Part shown: positions 24,180-35,961 of the stretch, one piece after another | How positions within the stretch are numbered: position 1 is the stretch's first letter | Layout: the number at the start of each line of letters is the position of its first letter | Origin: Mastigias papua | Lineage: Eukaryota > Cnidaria > Scyphozoa > Rhizostomeae > Mastigiidae | Direction of reading: 5' to 3' | Length of the DNA: 64,000 bases | NCBI GenBank assembly: GCA_964019165.1 | Contig: OZ025278.1 | Coordinates: forward strand, 5,032,517 to 5,096,516 | Notes under the pieces: generated by a model | Told to the model about the DNA's origin: nothing | Databases searched by the model: none | The model's input: only the letters and a program-made list of their open reading frames with translations | Program-made: the position numbers and the translations under genes

Positions 24180-24760
24180 CTCTGGTCTGCATTAGTGCCA
24201 ACCTTGCCCGGAGGCCATGCTATGTTCTGAATGCATACGAGGGCAGGATTAGACAACAACATCTATCAGTTGCAATCTATTGGTATCACACCGTCAATTT
24301 GTTGGCGTGAAGCAAACTGGTATCATCATAAGCTTGTTGTCTTAACTCTCTGGGGAGGAGGGGTCAGGGGTATTTCTGCAATATTTACGATTTAGAAATA
24401 ACCTCTTTGGGCTTTACAACACCTTTTTAAGTAGGGACTAAATTCCAATCATGAAAGTATACCTTGTTTACTGACGAAATCACTTTAGTCATTTGACGTT
24501 GTCCTCATCATTCGCTTTATTGAGGGATCACTGTGCTGGCCTTTCTCTATTACTGTACAGTTTATGTAAGCTCTTTTATTCGTACTAGTATTATCATCTG
24601 TAACAACTGCATGGCTGGTTGCTATGTATCTCCAGCATCCCTGCACTATAATCTTGTAGCATTTGTTCGTAGAGTATTGTAAACCATCTCCTCTGCAGTT
24701 CAAATTTTAAGCCTCGTAATAAACGCTTATTTATCACCAGATGAATTGTATTAAAGTTTC
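24180..24760 (+). repeat. Unit-shared 3' block, unit B
   Basis: Non-coding block with counterparts at 3090-3740 (unit A) and 50510-50930 (unit C, from about 24340 on). The best conserved piece is around TTATTGAGGGATCACTGTG (24519 and 50682). Confidence 0.65.
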
Positions 24761-24779
24761 ATTTCATTTTTATTTCATT

Positions 24780-25500
24780 GCAATTAAAGAGTCTTTATAC
24801 AGGGTAAAGTGTACAGTTTGTTTGGAACTGATGTACATACTGCCCCGTTGAAGTCTAAAAATCAATTACATAGAACCTAGGGGTAAACATAAAAATATGT
24901 ACAATTCAAAGTTACAATTTACACAATATAAAAAAAGTATAGAATAAAATATGCAAAATGGAAACAAAAACTCTCACCTGTTAAGTCTATGATATTGCGA
25001 AAATGACCCTGTTGTACTCTTATTCTTTTATTCCTTTGAGTAGAATTCTTTGAAAGCCAAGTACGTTCGGACTCCTTTAGATCCTTCCAGAAACACACCC
25101 CTGCATATCTAAAGCTCTTTTGGCCCTTAGAGGTCCTAAAACGAAGGATTTACAAGTCTCTTGAAAAATTACACAGCTCCACGCTTTGGGCGCCTTATAG
25201 CTTATGAAACAGTTCTTTCATATCGAGTAGTGCCTCATTACGGTGAGTTTTATGTGAACCTTTTACTGTCCCCAGTTTGATTAGTTCATTAAAAGTAAGC
25301 CAAACGAGTTCTTGTATATGTAGCTAAGAAAGGGTGTCATAGTAACTGCTGGTGGCCATTCTTGCTGCTCAATTTTGTAGTTTCTGTAACTTCTGTAGGG
25401 CAGTAGTACCTACCCACAACCTCATACGGGACAACAGTATCTGAACATACTTTGAAAATGTGTTTTGCATAGATGTCAATTTTTGAATTCAGGTAAAGAC
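24780..25500 (-). mobile_element. 5'-truncated LINE remnant, unit B copy
   Basis: Minus-strand frames, broken by stops and shifts, read as the end of a non-LTR RT: a CCPV-GCG segment near 25410, then a leucine-rich stretch and a C-terminal strand equivalent to ELRNFSRDLYIPRF in the unit C copy (50940-51580). The 3' end at the low-coordinate side is T-rich on the plus strand, as expected for an A-rich tail. Shared by B and C, so older than the duplication. Confidence 0.6.
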
Positions 25501-25539
25501 AATTGATTACACTTTTTCCTAAGTACAAGAGGAAATTGT

Positions 25540-25635
25540 ATCATCATCATCATCATCATCATCATCGTCATCATCATCATCATCATCATCATCGTCATCA
25601 TCATCATCATCATCATCATCGTCATCATCATCATC
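25540..25635 (+). repeat. (ATC)n microsatellite with spaced GTC interruptions
   Basis: About thirty trinucleotides, interrupted by CGT at regular spacing, so that an approximately 27-36 base higher-order period is visible. It is inserted just inside the 5' end of the LINE remnant and is absent at this place in unit C. Confidence 0.9.
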
Positions 25636-25654
25636 CCAAACACAATCAGTCTTC

Positions 25655-25995
25655 TTCTTCTCCTTTCTCGTTAAGTCCCTCATGGTGCCTGACACTGACC
25701 CTGGGGTCAGTGGTCTGCCTGTCAATTGTAAAAGTAGGTGATTGAGTTGGCTGCACTCGATCCACCCTGTTACCCCCAAAAAATTGTCAGAAATGCAGCC
25801 TGACCCGCTGAGCCTGCTCTTCACCGCCGGAGCCTGGTTGGTCAGTTTACAAGAAGTTATCGACAACTGCTCCAACTCTGAATCTTTGCAAAATGACTCG
25901 CCATCTGTCACCTTGAGGGAATGTCTCTGAGTGCCTGCCCACCACCACGAGAAGGTCTCTAACCATGGGCGAGTCAGCATAATAATAATAATATT
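25655..25995 (+). repeat. GC-richer dispersed repeat with (ATA)n tail, unit B copy
   Basis: About 330 bases, visibly richer in G and C than the surroundings, ending in AGCATAATAATAATAAT. The second copy is at 51583-51900. The trinucleotide tail suggests retroposition (SINE or LINE 3' end), but I do not recognise the family. A 153-codon minus-strand frame across it has its C-terminus in the adjacent (ATC)n tract (a poly-Asp artefact). Confidence 0.6.
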
Positions 25996-27140
25996 TTTTG
26001 CTTAAATTCTTCCTTCGATTATAAAAACTAAGCTACAAAAAGATACTTCTCTACTAATAGGCAGTGTAAAAATTTGCTGCTTAGCAATGGTAGATATAAT
26101 AATGATTAAACATGACAATAAAGGACAAAAGAAATAAGATAAAAACAAAGAAACAAAAAAAAGACACAAAGAGAAAAAATCGACAGTAATAATGATAGCA
26201 CAACAATAACATTAGCAACAAAACTGACATGATTAAAAGTCCATTAAATCTGGATCAGTCTAGTGCTTATTTCTGAGGTAAAATATTTAATAAGTTGAAC
26301 GAATGCCAATGTTTTTAATCTATGAAAGAAGATGTGGTTGGATTAATACTTCTACATCCAGGTCATTCAGCATCTTTGTTAACGATTATCAAGAATCACC
26401 AAAGACACCTAAAGCGCTCACTGACATGCTAACAAAGTTTACCTAGTTGTGTGATGATAATGACAAGAAAGCAACAAGGGAGATGTATTTGGTTAATTTA
26501 TGCTCACTGTGTGCTTTAAGGTTACTCTCAAAGCCACCTGTAAGTTCAGGGAGATATAAGACTTTTCTGCGTTTATCATGCAGTATAAGATTAGGTCTAT
26601 ATGTACTCCGCTAATCAAACAAGGTGATTGAAAAGAAGGCAAGCCATCATAGATAGACCAGTCCGCCAAGTTATGAGAGACTCATTGCAAGACATAGCAG
26701 GATCCAGTCGTGTCTCCAGTTATATCTTCCATGATCAAGATAACTTTTACAGCTTGATACTATATGTTGCAAAGTTTTAGTCAGTGGACAGGAGGAGCAA
26801 GATGGTGACTTGCGAGAGACAATTTATGGAGGTTCTTTCTAGTGGCGAGAGTATTATTGAGGTACTTAATTGTAAAGTTACAAATGTTTTTAGGCAAACT
26901 TTGCTGAACCTTAGATCATAGAGAGGTGGTATATGATAATTAATATTTTAGGTTAGACGAAATACCATTGCCCTGTGTTCATTTTGAATAGCCTTCAGTG
27001 TTTGTTGTGTGTTTTTATATTGATCGTAATGGATGTTAGTATGATGACTGGTATGTTCCCAAAGATTAACGAAGTCACAGTTGGTAGATGATCTCAGAGT
27101 AATCCAAATAGCTGTCTGGCATTGCGCAAATTTAATAGCC
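25996..27140 (+). other. Unit-shared intergenic sequence
   Basis: Colinear in part with 51900-52560 in C. The stretch 26310-26620 corresponds to the open frame at 52219-52530 in C but is interrupted by stops here. No family recognised. Confidence 0.55.
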
Positions 27141-27142
27141 AT

Positions 27143-27310
27143 CATCAGCATCATCATCATCATCGTCATCATCATCATCATCCTCATCGTCATCATCATC
27201 ATCATCATCATCATCATCACCATCACCATCATCATCACCACCACCATCATCATTATCCTCATCATCATCATTATCAGCATCAACACCACTATCATCATCA
27301 CCATAATCAT
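27143..27310 (+). repeat. (CAT)n microsatellite
   Basis: Long imperfect CAT/ATC tract. The unit C counterpart at 52797-52840 is much shorter. Poly-His, poly-Ile and poly-Met reading frames here are artefacts of the repeat. Confidence 0.9.
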
Positions 27311-27474
27311 TATCTTCTTTTTCTTGGTCTTGTTCTTTTTATCTCCTTAAAGTATAAGATTAACTTAGGTAAACCGTAGCAATAGTAACCTTGATAACGA
27401 GTTGTTTTAGCAAAGATATACAGACAAGTTTTCTTTCATTGAGTTGACTTACTTGACTGTGACAAACGAACGAA

Positions 27475-27527
27475 ATGTGTTTTAATGTTAGCACTAGGAG
27501 TAGTATTCACTATTTAGGTTTGATTGA
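27475..27527 (+). pseudogene. First-exon relic of a second lectin gene in unit B
   Basis: Exactly 53 bases from ATG to a GTAGGT donor, open, and alignable to exons 1a and 1b through the shared core AGTAGTATTCAC. It encodes MCFNVSTRSSIHYLGLI, less hydrophobic than the working signal peptides. It lies 740 bp upstream of the broken PAN exon at 28266. The unit C counterpart (52974-53026) lost the ATG. Confidence 0.5.
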
Positions 27528-28265
27528 GTAGGTATTTGTGTATACTTATCTCTACTATGCAGCCCAGGTCTTTGCTTAGTAACAGTGTATAGAGTGATTT
27601 CATAGATACATATTGGCGATTCTCTCTAGGGTTGAATCTAATTTACGTCGATGTATTGAGGACTATAACCCGGAAGTTGGATGAATTTGCTAAACCTCGG
27701 CAACTTAGAAGTAAATACTATCTCCACACAAATAGCATAAATACTGCTTTTAAGTGGGCCATTAGAGATAGCAACAAACTTAACCAACGTTTAGTAGAGT
27801 TAGATGTATCAAGACTGGCAACCTATATAGGCAAGGTGCTACAATGGATTTAGCCCTCCCCTACCACTACTGGCACATGTCACCCAAAGAGCTGTATATT
27901 CCTCTTTATTTCAATATGAATTTTACAAACCATTAATGACCATCTGCAATGACTTATGCTGCTATGGATTCACCTGGATGCTTTATGTTGGTTATGAACC
28001 TGAGAGAAAATCTTAGATATACGTTTAAATTTGCTGCCATTATTCACTTCCTCCATTAGTAGCAAAATATGTTCGAGTACGCTGATTAGAGGAACTTTTA
28101 TTCAACTTTCCATTACTAAGAAATTTATATCATGTGCTAAGTGGGATAATTCATATATAACGACGTCAGAAGCAAGGGAAGTCCCTGGAAATGTTTGTTT
28201 TCCCGGTTGGAGACAATTAAACATCTTAGTTCCAAGAACTTCAAGTTACACTGCTTTATTCTTAG

Positions 28266-28775
28266 CCATTTCAACCGTCTTGCAATCGCATTCCTAATAA
28301 TATTACCTTGCTTGTCATATGCATATTTCAGTATTATAAAAACCCAGCCATGCAGATGAATGCATATGTAAATTCATTGAGCATAGATCATGCAATTCAA
28401 TAAATACAAGAAACACAACTGGAGAGAATTTTCAGCTGAATAGTAAATCTTTTAGTGTTAAACCTAGGTAATTCGGAAGTCCAACAAAGAGTATCACAAA
28501 AAAAAAGAGAAAAGATTTTGTTTTATAGAAGCGTGCTTTTTCTACCTTGTCTCATTCACTAACTGTTCTCTATCTTACAATCTGACACACAGTTACAGCT
28601 ATTCTTCCATTCTGTGACGGGGGTTATGAGTCAAAGCTCATATTACACGCAATACTATCATAACAAGTTACTAAATGTCATCAGTTAAACGTTGGTACAC
28701 CTCACATTAGATCATGTTGTATTATCGGCAAATATTGGCTAGACATACAAGACAACAGAATATAAGGCCTAAAAT
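28266..28775 (+). pseudogene. Broken PAN exon of a second lectin gene, unit B
   Basis: After a good acceptor (TTTATTCTTAG) the reading LPCLSYAYFSII matches the PAN start. A deletion of about 50 bases then shifts the frame and gives a stop, although ADEC-C and IEHRSC follow in another frame. About 270 unrelated bases (28452-28725) interrupt the exon before its end (AATATTGG-CTAGACATACAAGACAAC). The unit C copy shares the first deletion but not the insertion. Confidence 0.75.
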
Positions 28776-29670
28776 GCATGTTTTACAATACTGATAATGC
28801 CCAAATATTTGAAAGTGAACTTTTATTATATTTTAGATATGTTGTCTGTTATCCATTGATCGTTGTGACAAGGTTTGCATTATAGGGTGGTTATAAATCT
28901 TAGGATATTCCAAAGACACTAAATAAGCAGTCAAACACAACTTATAAATAAATTCCCCGCAGTAAAGTAAAGTCATCCATCATTGTGCAATGTCAAATTA
29001 GTCTGTTCTATAAGGCAACTTACAGGGCGGATCCTAGAAACCATCTGATAGTAGCTCAACAACATATAAATGGGTGTGGCCATTGAAATTGGCTGTTGTC
29101 AGTTTTCTCTCAGGTAATACGCATGCAAATTCCTAATGACAAGCTGTTATTTACTGATCTCGTACATCACAATGCTGCATTTTAATACTATCAGTATTCA
29201 CTACAGCTTTTTCTTGTTCACATCACAGAAATGAAAACAATTAAGTCAATAGAAAAGCTTAAATCTCCTGTGAGTGCATATTCCTATAAAAGACATTTTG
29301 AGATCAACTTTCATCTACCACCGTATGAAACTATGCTTTATTGAAATAACATTTTGTTTAGATTATATCTTTCTGTGCTGAAATTTTTTACTCTTGTAGA
29401 AATTCTAGTTGGCAGCCCTAGGCCTACTTTAATCATTGTGTAATCTATAGTCATAAGAGAATAGTCATTGTTTACATACGTATCCATGCAAACATTACGT
29501 ATGCCAAGCTTCATTTGCTTAATAGGTCTAGAGACATCATATTAAATAGGCTTAAAAGCACATATCCAAGAATTTGAACCTTTACGTAATGATTTAACTT
29601 AAAAGGGTGTAGTGTTACTTATTTATATCCCTTAGCTTAGTATAAATATAAGCAAATGAAGCAAGTTACA
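28776..29670 (+). other. Distal part of unit B
   Basis: Non-coding, colinear with 57861-58835. Similarity ends at about 29650, the right edge of the B/C duplication. Confidence 0.6.
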
Positions 29671-29779
29671 ACCACTGCCAAAAGTCTTGGAACACTTGCA
29701 TTACTTTTTGACTCGTAGAGCAATCTCCCCCTCTCCCCCCTCAGAACAATATTGAATTAATCAGGAGTTACTCGCATAT

Positions 29780-31047
29780 GGTTGTAAGGGGAATTACATA
29801 ATGGAAAAAATATGTACCATAGGGTTTTCTTTGGTCCTGATTTCAATGGTTTTGTTGCCAACTCCATATTTGGAATGGTTTAGGAGGTAGAGATAGTGAC
29901 ATGGGTCAATTTTGTGCTGTTTCTACCATGCCAGAAAGACTATCCGAATCTGAAGGCACATGAGTTCATACTTCAAGTTAATATGCAAAACTGTGTTTTT
30001 TCCACTGAGAATAAAGTTGCTGTCTAAATTGCATGCTAGTAAATGGACGGTTCACGTAAGGCGTAACTGTCATTTGCACGATAGCTTATTACTTATACGA
30101 TCAAAATGGCAAAGTCTCAACTCGCTTATTTCTTGTATGACATAGACAACAAAGATGTCGGAAGAGTTTATCTAATTACTTATAGCAACACAACCATTTA
30201 GATGTTTCTGCTCAAGCAGTTTGATCTGGAGTCTATCTATTACATTAGCTGCACCCTCTGCTTACAAAAGTAACAAGTAACGCTATGTCGTCAAATCGAA
30301 CAAAGGCAATAAAGTTCTGTAATATGCTCACCTGTTTAGAATATGGCGACCAATAAAAAGAAAAAGAGTGCATTATGTTCAGATATTAAGGCAGGAGCTA
30401 AGAGAGTAGGTTTTGCCTTTAAAAGAAGATCATGTTATTGGAGAATAGAGCCAGTGGAGTTGGATTAGCAGATGCCCCCTTCAGGTGCTAGTGTTAGAAC
30501 TTGGCAAGGGCACTAATATTTGTGTCACCGACCCTGTACACACCCCTGGTACACAGCTAAAACGCCCGGCATACAGTTATATTCACTTTATCAGCATGTA
30601 TACCAAATCAATCCTTTGTATGGCTACAGGCTGCAGAAATAACAGCTAATAGTTTGAAATGATTTATGTGCTTGCCCGCTTGCTTCCGTGCTATAATAAC
30701 GTATTGTAGCTTGCAGGTAAAACTGTCCAATGCACTACACCAGAAAACGAGTTAAAACAAAGATATTGAAAGTACTCGCAGCACACAAGTGTGTTGCTAC
30801 AGTGCGAGCACCGGTATCCACTCTAAATTTCTGTAGGAGACGATCGGTTCGCTGACATTATCACTGTATGAAGGGCCTCCTACTTTCTCACCACTCTTTC
30901 AATTTCCAAGACCAAGAACCTCTCTCACTATGTACGTATTGTCTGGCTCTTTGTTGCAGCTGCCATACACGTCACTTTTAGTAGTTCCTGCGTAGTAGTG
31001 ATGGCACGCAGTGCTTGTGCAATGGTAGTGAAACAGCGATTTGGCCA
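29780..31047 (+). repeat. 1.27-kb tandem duplication, copy 1
   Basis: Nearly identical to 31855-33130 (for example CTCGCTTATTTCTTGTATGA at 30120 and 32203). The few differences suggest a recent event. No coding potential recognised. Confidence 0.85.
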
Positions 31048-31441
31048 CGGTTTACCATTACATTTCCAGCTTGTGTGATTCAGTATTAGGTGATATCGAA
31101 GAAATAGCCGCAGTAAAGGTGGTACACGGATAAGTACATTTGTAGGAATATGGAAAAGTACATTGATATTATCGAGAGGAGAGTAAAATCGAGGAAATTG
31201 TCACGGTTTACCATTTTACGCAGATAAACATGAATAGCATTACAGTCATTTCTTGAAAAATGGTAAACCGTGCAGTTTTTCTCCTTTTTCTCAGAAAGGA
31301 TAGATCAATTTTGCACATAACTTAATACAACAGTAGTACTTACTTATGTACCACTTTATGCAAAATTGGGAAGTTATAGCATAATTCCCCGTAGTTTTAT
31401 AAGCAATAATAAAATGGTAAACCGTGTGGTAAACCGTTGGA
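31047..31441 (+). repeat. Inverted-repeat element, GGTTTACC type
   Basis: CACGGTTTACCATT occurs at 31048 and 31202. Its inverse AATGGTAAACCGTG occurs at 31258 and 31414, the last followed by a second direct TGGTAAACCGTTGG. The spacing of the inner hairpin (about 58) and of the distal doublet (about 153 further) equals that of the element at 35962-36204. Non-coding; class unknown. Confidence 0.6.
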
Positions 31442-31854
31442 AACGAGTACAGAATAGCAATCCAATTCAATGCGATGATTATAAATGTGCTTGAAACCGC
31501 TCTTGTGGATAGAATCTATCGCCGATTCCAGAATACGTTGATTATTTCGTTGTGTTAGAAGCATAATAACTATATTTCCTTAGATTTGTTCATTGATCCC
31601 ACTTTCATACTTGGTATGGCATTGGTGAACACGATCGCCAGCCAAGAACAGTGCATCAGTACTACACCCCCTCAATTGAGCCCTTACCCCACACAATATC
31701 AAATTTTCAATATGACCAATGAGATCAGGGACATCGAAAATCCTATAGTATAACCGATAACATTTTCAAAATGTAGCCTCCTAACAGAATTGGCTCAGAA
31801 CGTCATTGTTCAATAGGTGTTCCAAATACTTTTGGCAGTAATTGCCTGACACAA

Positions 31855-33130
31855 ATATGGCTGCAAGGGGAATTACATGATGGAAAAAATAATTTGCACT
31901 ATAGGGGTTTTCGTGTTACTGATTTCAATGGTTTTGTTGCCAACTCCATATCTGTAATGGTTTAGAAGGTAGAGATAGTGATGTGTATTAATTTTGGGCT
32001 GTTTCTACCATACCAGAAAGACTATCCGAATCCGAATACACACGAGGTCATACTTCAAGTTAATAAGCACAACTGTGTTTTTTCCACTGAGAATAGAGTT
32101 GCTGTCTGAATTGCATGCTAGTAAATGGACGGTTCACGTAAGGCGTAACTGTCAATTGCACTATAGCTTATTACTTATACAATCAAAATGGCAAAGTCTC
32201 AACTCGCTTATTTCTTGTATGACATAGACAACAAAGATGTCGGAAGAGTTTATCTAATTACTTATAGCAACACAACCATTTAGATGTTTCTGCTCAAGCA
32301 GTTTGATCTGGAGTCTATCTATTACATTAGCTGCACCCTCTGCTTACAACAGTAACAAGTAGCGCTATGTCGTCAAATCGAACAAAGGCAATAAAGTTCT
32401 GTAATATGCTCACCTGTTTAGAATATGGCGACCAATAAAAAGAAAAAGAGTGCATTATGTTCAAATGTTAAGACAGGAGCTAAGGAAGTAGGTTTTGCTT
32501 TAAAAAAAGGCCCTGTTATTGGAGAATAGAGCCAGTGGAGTTCGATTAGCAGATGCCCCCTTCAGGTGCTAGTGTTAGAACTTGGCAAGGGCACTAATAT
32601 TTGTTTCACCGGCCCTGTACACACTCCTTATGCACAGTTAAAACACCCGGCATACAGTTATATTCACTTTATCAGCATGTATACCAAATCATTCCTTTGT
32701 ATGGCTACAGGCTGCAGAAATAACAGCTAATAGTTTGAAATGATTTATGTGCTTGCCCGCTTGCTTCCGTGCTATAATAATGTATTGTAGCTTGCAGGTA
32801 AAACTGTCCAATGCACTACACCAGAAAACGAGATAAAACAAAGATATTGAGAGTACTCGCAGCACACAAGTGTGTTGCTACAGTACGAGCACCGGTATCC
32901 ACTCTAAATTTCTGTAGTAGACGATCGGGCCACTGACATTATCACTGTATGAAGGGCCTCCTACTTTCTCACCACTCTTTCAATTTCCAAGACGAAGAAT
33001 CTCTCTCACTAAGTGCTTATTGTCTGGCTCTTTGTTGCAGCTACCATATATGTCACTTTTAGTAGTTCCTGCGTAGTAGTAATGACCCGCATTGCTTGTG
33101 CAATGATAGTGAAACAGCGATTTGGCGATT
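31855..33130 (+). repeat. 1.27-kb tandem duplication, copy 2
   Basis: Second copy of 29780-31047. It ends in CGATTTGG, repeated once, and joins the unit-boundary repeat. Confidence 0.85.
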
Positions 33131-33146
33131 TGGCGACTAACATAGT

Positions 33147-33625
33147 TGAAGCAATGCCGCTGATTACTCAATAATATAATGGATAAAACAAAGGTGATTC
33201 ACTAATACTATTGTAACGTCCTGGGTTGAAGTCGTGTACAGTGCAAGTTGTGTTGCGTGTCATATGTGATTGTGAATTGTGTTTCCTGTCTCCATGCTGG
33301 TGTTACCGTACAGTCTCCTTGTAATGTCGTGCTATGTTTAATTACGAATATGTTAAGTGATTTTTATCTGTATTGTGTCACAGTACGATTTATTATACTA
33401 TCGAATGAACCCATGTGATTGGTTAGTTAGATTACATACTCGCATAGAAAGCAGTCGTGCTTTGTTGCGCTAGTCTGAGCTTAGGCCTCTGGGCCTAAGC
33501 GCTTCCCGTCAACGCTATCAAAAGAACCCCAAATCGTTACACTATCATACCTCTACGACAACAAGGATGAATGCTGTCTATTCCTATGAGCTATTGTGTG
33601 ATTCTGTTGGTTCATATTCACTTGA
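33147..33625 (+). repeat. Unit-boundary repeat, copy 2, split by a solo LTR
   Basis: Matches 9737-9880 on both sides of the LTR at 33212-33541. The reference copy gives the empty insertion site. Confidence 0.75.
33212..33541 (+). mobile_element. Solo LTR, 330 bp
   Basis: Begins TGTAACG and ends CGTTACA (canonical TG...CA with short inverted ends), flanked by the 4-bp duplication CTAT (33208-33211, 33542-33545). The paralogous site at about 9808 has CTAT once. No internal retrotransposon sequence follows, so it is a recombination product of an LTR retrotransposon. A 4-bp duplication suits the Gypsy group, but the family is not determined. Confidence 0.8.
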
Positions 33626-33853
33626 GCCTCTATCGTTACACTTCAAGTAAACAAGCAAGAGAAGGTAATCCTCAGAATTTTTCGAGCACTGAGAGTTCAA
33701 ACTACAAACGACAAAGCGCAAATCCTGAATCGTAATAGAATAGACACAAGTGCTTCTACAAGATGCTCGATATCTAGCTTAATCGTCAGAAGACAGTTTC
33801 TAAAAGTGGACAGTCTAAATTCAAGCATCAAGATATCAAAATTTGCATTACTA

Positions 33854-33902
33854 CAATGCCTGCCAAAAGTAGTTGGACCACCCACACAATTGTACTGATT
33901 TC
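33854..33902 (+). mobile_element. Left end of a Tc1-like MITE abutting the hAT remnant
   Basis: About 49 bases almost identical to the first 50 bases of the MITE at 37323, preceded by TA. They stop exactly where hAT homology begins, so the open frame that follows starts in MITE sequence. Confidence 0.7.
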
Positions 33903-35421
33903 GTTTTGTCTGCGTTCTGTGAACGAAAACTTAGAAGTCCAAGAAGACTTTTTAGATTTCTATCAGCTTACAAACATTAAGAGTGAAACAATCGTCAATG
34001 CCATTAAAGATATCTTACTGGGGTTTAATCTTCAATTAGAGAACTGCAGAGGGCAGACATATGACGGGGCCAGCAATATGCTAGGAATGAAGAGTGGCGT
34101 TGCTACAAGAATTTTGGCTGAGCAACCAAAAGCACTGGCGGTTCATTGTCAAGGTCATACGTTAAGTTTGACAGTGAAGCAACTCACTTCTTCTTGCAAA
34201 ATATTGGGCGACACGATGGTCACTGTGGATGAAATATGCACTCTCGTAAAGTATTTATCAAAGAGAGAAAACTTGCTGGGAACCATTAGAGAGAACGCGG
34301 AAGGGCAATTTGATGATGAAGATAATACAGACAAGTTTTCTTCCCTGGATAAACTGTGCCTTATTCGCTGGACAATCCGCGCAGCATGTTTTCAAAAGGT
34401 GATGAATAATTATTCGCTTCTGATGAGTTTGTGGGAAGAATCATTAAAGGAGAAGCTAGACACTGATACATCATCTAGAATTAAAGGGTGTAAATCAAAG
34501 ATGAAGTCATTCACTTTCTTCTTTGGCCTTTGCCTTAGTCAGAAGCTTTATGGATTGACAGATAATTTGTTGAAGACCCTTCAGATGAGAAAAATGTCAG
34601 CTATAAGTGGGAAGCGATTAGCGTTCTTGACAATCGAAGCTTTGCAAGGAATGAGAAATGATCGAGATTTCCATCTCTTCTTTGAACTCGTTACAAAGAA
34701 AGCTTCGTCAACTAGCAGCATTAAACAGCCAGAGCTGCCAAGAAAACGAAAGAGGCCAGATTATTCCATTGTGCAGTGATCTGGTAATCGTAGGGAAGAT
34801 GCAAATAATGCGAATGCATACCATCCATCGTCTGTTCAAAAACATTTCATGGTTATGTACTTCGAAGCGATTGATTCAATTACATCTGCTATTAAAGATC
34901 GATTCGAGCAGCAATGCCTCACTGTGTTCTCTGGTGTTGAGCAGTTGCTCCTAAAGTCCATAAATGGAGAAGATTACCAAAGAGAAATGGATAGCCTCTT
35001 GAACATATACGGTGCTGATATCGACTCATCTGCATTACCGTCAGAGTTATTGATCCTTCGTAGCATTTGCATAGATGGAAATCCATCTCACTTTGATGAT
35101 ATTTTAACCAGTCTTCAAGCCATTTCTAAAACCGAAAGATCGCTAATACCAAACATCGTTTCCATTGTGAAAGTTGTATTCGTCAGTGGTGCCACGACTG
35201 CGACACCTGAAAGATCTTTTTCTATGGCTAGAAGAATTAAAACATGGCTACGATCAACAATGAAACAACGGAGATTCAACTCACTTTCTATTTTGAATTC
35301 AAGCAAACCTCTTGTAGATAAGCTACCACTGGTCAAAGTTGCTAATGAATTTGTTGAAAAGCGTCCAAATCGCAGAAACGAATTTGGTTTGTTTACAGAG
35401 AGCGATTTAAAAACCCAATAG
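33856..35421 (+). pseudogene. hAT transposase (ZMYM1/ZBED-like), 5'-truncated with one stop
   Basis: One reading frame of 522 codons broken by a single TGA at 34777-34779. The first 16 codons come from an abutting MITE; hAT homology starts at FCLRSVNENLEVQEDFL. Visible hAT features: YDGASNM, the C-x2-H motif in HCQGHTLSL, and the C-terminal dimerisation region ERSFSMARRIKTWLRSTM followed by LSILN. The N-terminal zinc finger and first catalytic Asp are missing. In full-length family members this protein cuts and pastes its own element. This copy is inactive, but apart from the stop its sequence is well kept, which suggests a fairly recent death. Confidence 0.88.
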
Positions 35422-35477
35422 CTTCAACAACTGGACAGAGACCTTAAAATATAGACTTCTATACTTTTTGTCTAAAG

Positions 35478-35660
35478 CAGTGTCTCCCAACCACTGTGCC
35501 GCGGCACACTAGAGTATCGTAAGAGATCATCAGGTGTGCTGTGAAAAACAGCCAAATCTCGCTTCATTTGTCAAAAAATTACTGATACCGCACAGATAAT
35601 GAATCGTCTTATGTTTATCTTAATGAACTGACTGCAGTTGGTAATCAGTGATGCTTTGAG
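35478..35660 (+). mobile_element. Terminal fragment of a hAT-type element
   Basis: Starts CAGTGTCTCCCAACCACTGT and contains the self-complementary GTGCCGCGGCAC, a pattern I know from ends of hAT elements. It faces inward from the transposase remnant and runs into the (TA)n tract, so it is probably the left end of a second element and not the right end of the first. Confidence 0.45.
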
Positions 35661-35664
35661 AGAC

Positions 35665-35880
<216 letters not shown>

Positions 35881-35961
35881 CAAGATAGCTTTTCTAACGA
35901 GTATTTCACCTGCAATAGATTGCGTACAGTTATTGTACCATTGCCGAGGAAAAGATGAAAA

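Larger units (their letters stand above)
10265..29650 (+). repeat. Segmental duplication unit B (paralogous to 38165-58835)
   Basis: Colinear with unit C from the GGAGTTCCTAATAAGCGAAC motif (10274 versus about 38170) to about 29640 versus 58835. Offsets grow or shrink only where one copy has a discrete insertion. Shared landmarks: first exons 11673/39546 and 13926/42818, PAN 18614/47074, EGF-like 19814/48386, FReD 20569/49132, LINE remnant 24780/50940, decayed PAN 28266/57626. Identity looks high by eye across introns. B bases 21230-24330 are replaced in C by about 700 unrelated bases. Confidence 0.85.
29675..31842 (+). mobile_element. Tc1/mariner-like inverted ends enclosing about 2.2 kb
   Basis: The left end reads CTGCCAAAAGTCTTGGAACA. 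The right end is its inverted partner, with TGTTCCAAATACTTTTGGCAG at 31818-31838. The same termini bound the 274-bp MITE at 37323-37596. The right end is followed by TA; the left TA is lost. No transposase is seen inside, so the element is non-autonomous, or two separate ends happen to face each other. Confidence 0.5.

Noticed and set aside
25540..25635. Possible CRISPR-like regular repeat
   Set aside because: Repeat units are a trinucleotide microsatellite with periodic point variants, with no unique spacers.
25519..25980. Minus-strand frame of 153 codons ending in a long poly-Asp run
   Set aside because: The acidic run is the (ATC)n microsatellite; the rest is a dispersed repeat present elsewhere with stops.
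26948..27379. Poly-Met, poly-Ile and poly-His frames on both strands
   Set aside because: All are translations of the (CAT)n tract in different frames.
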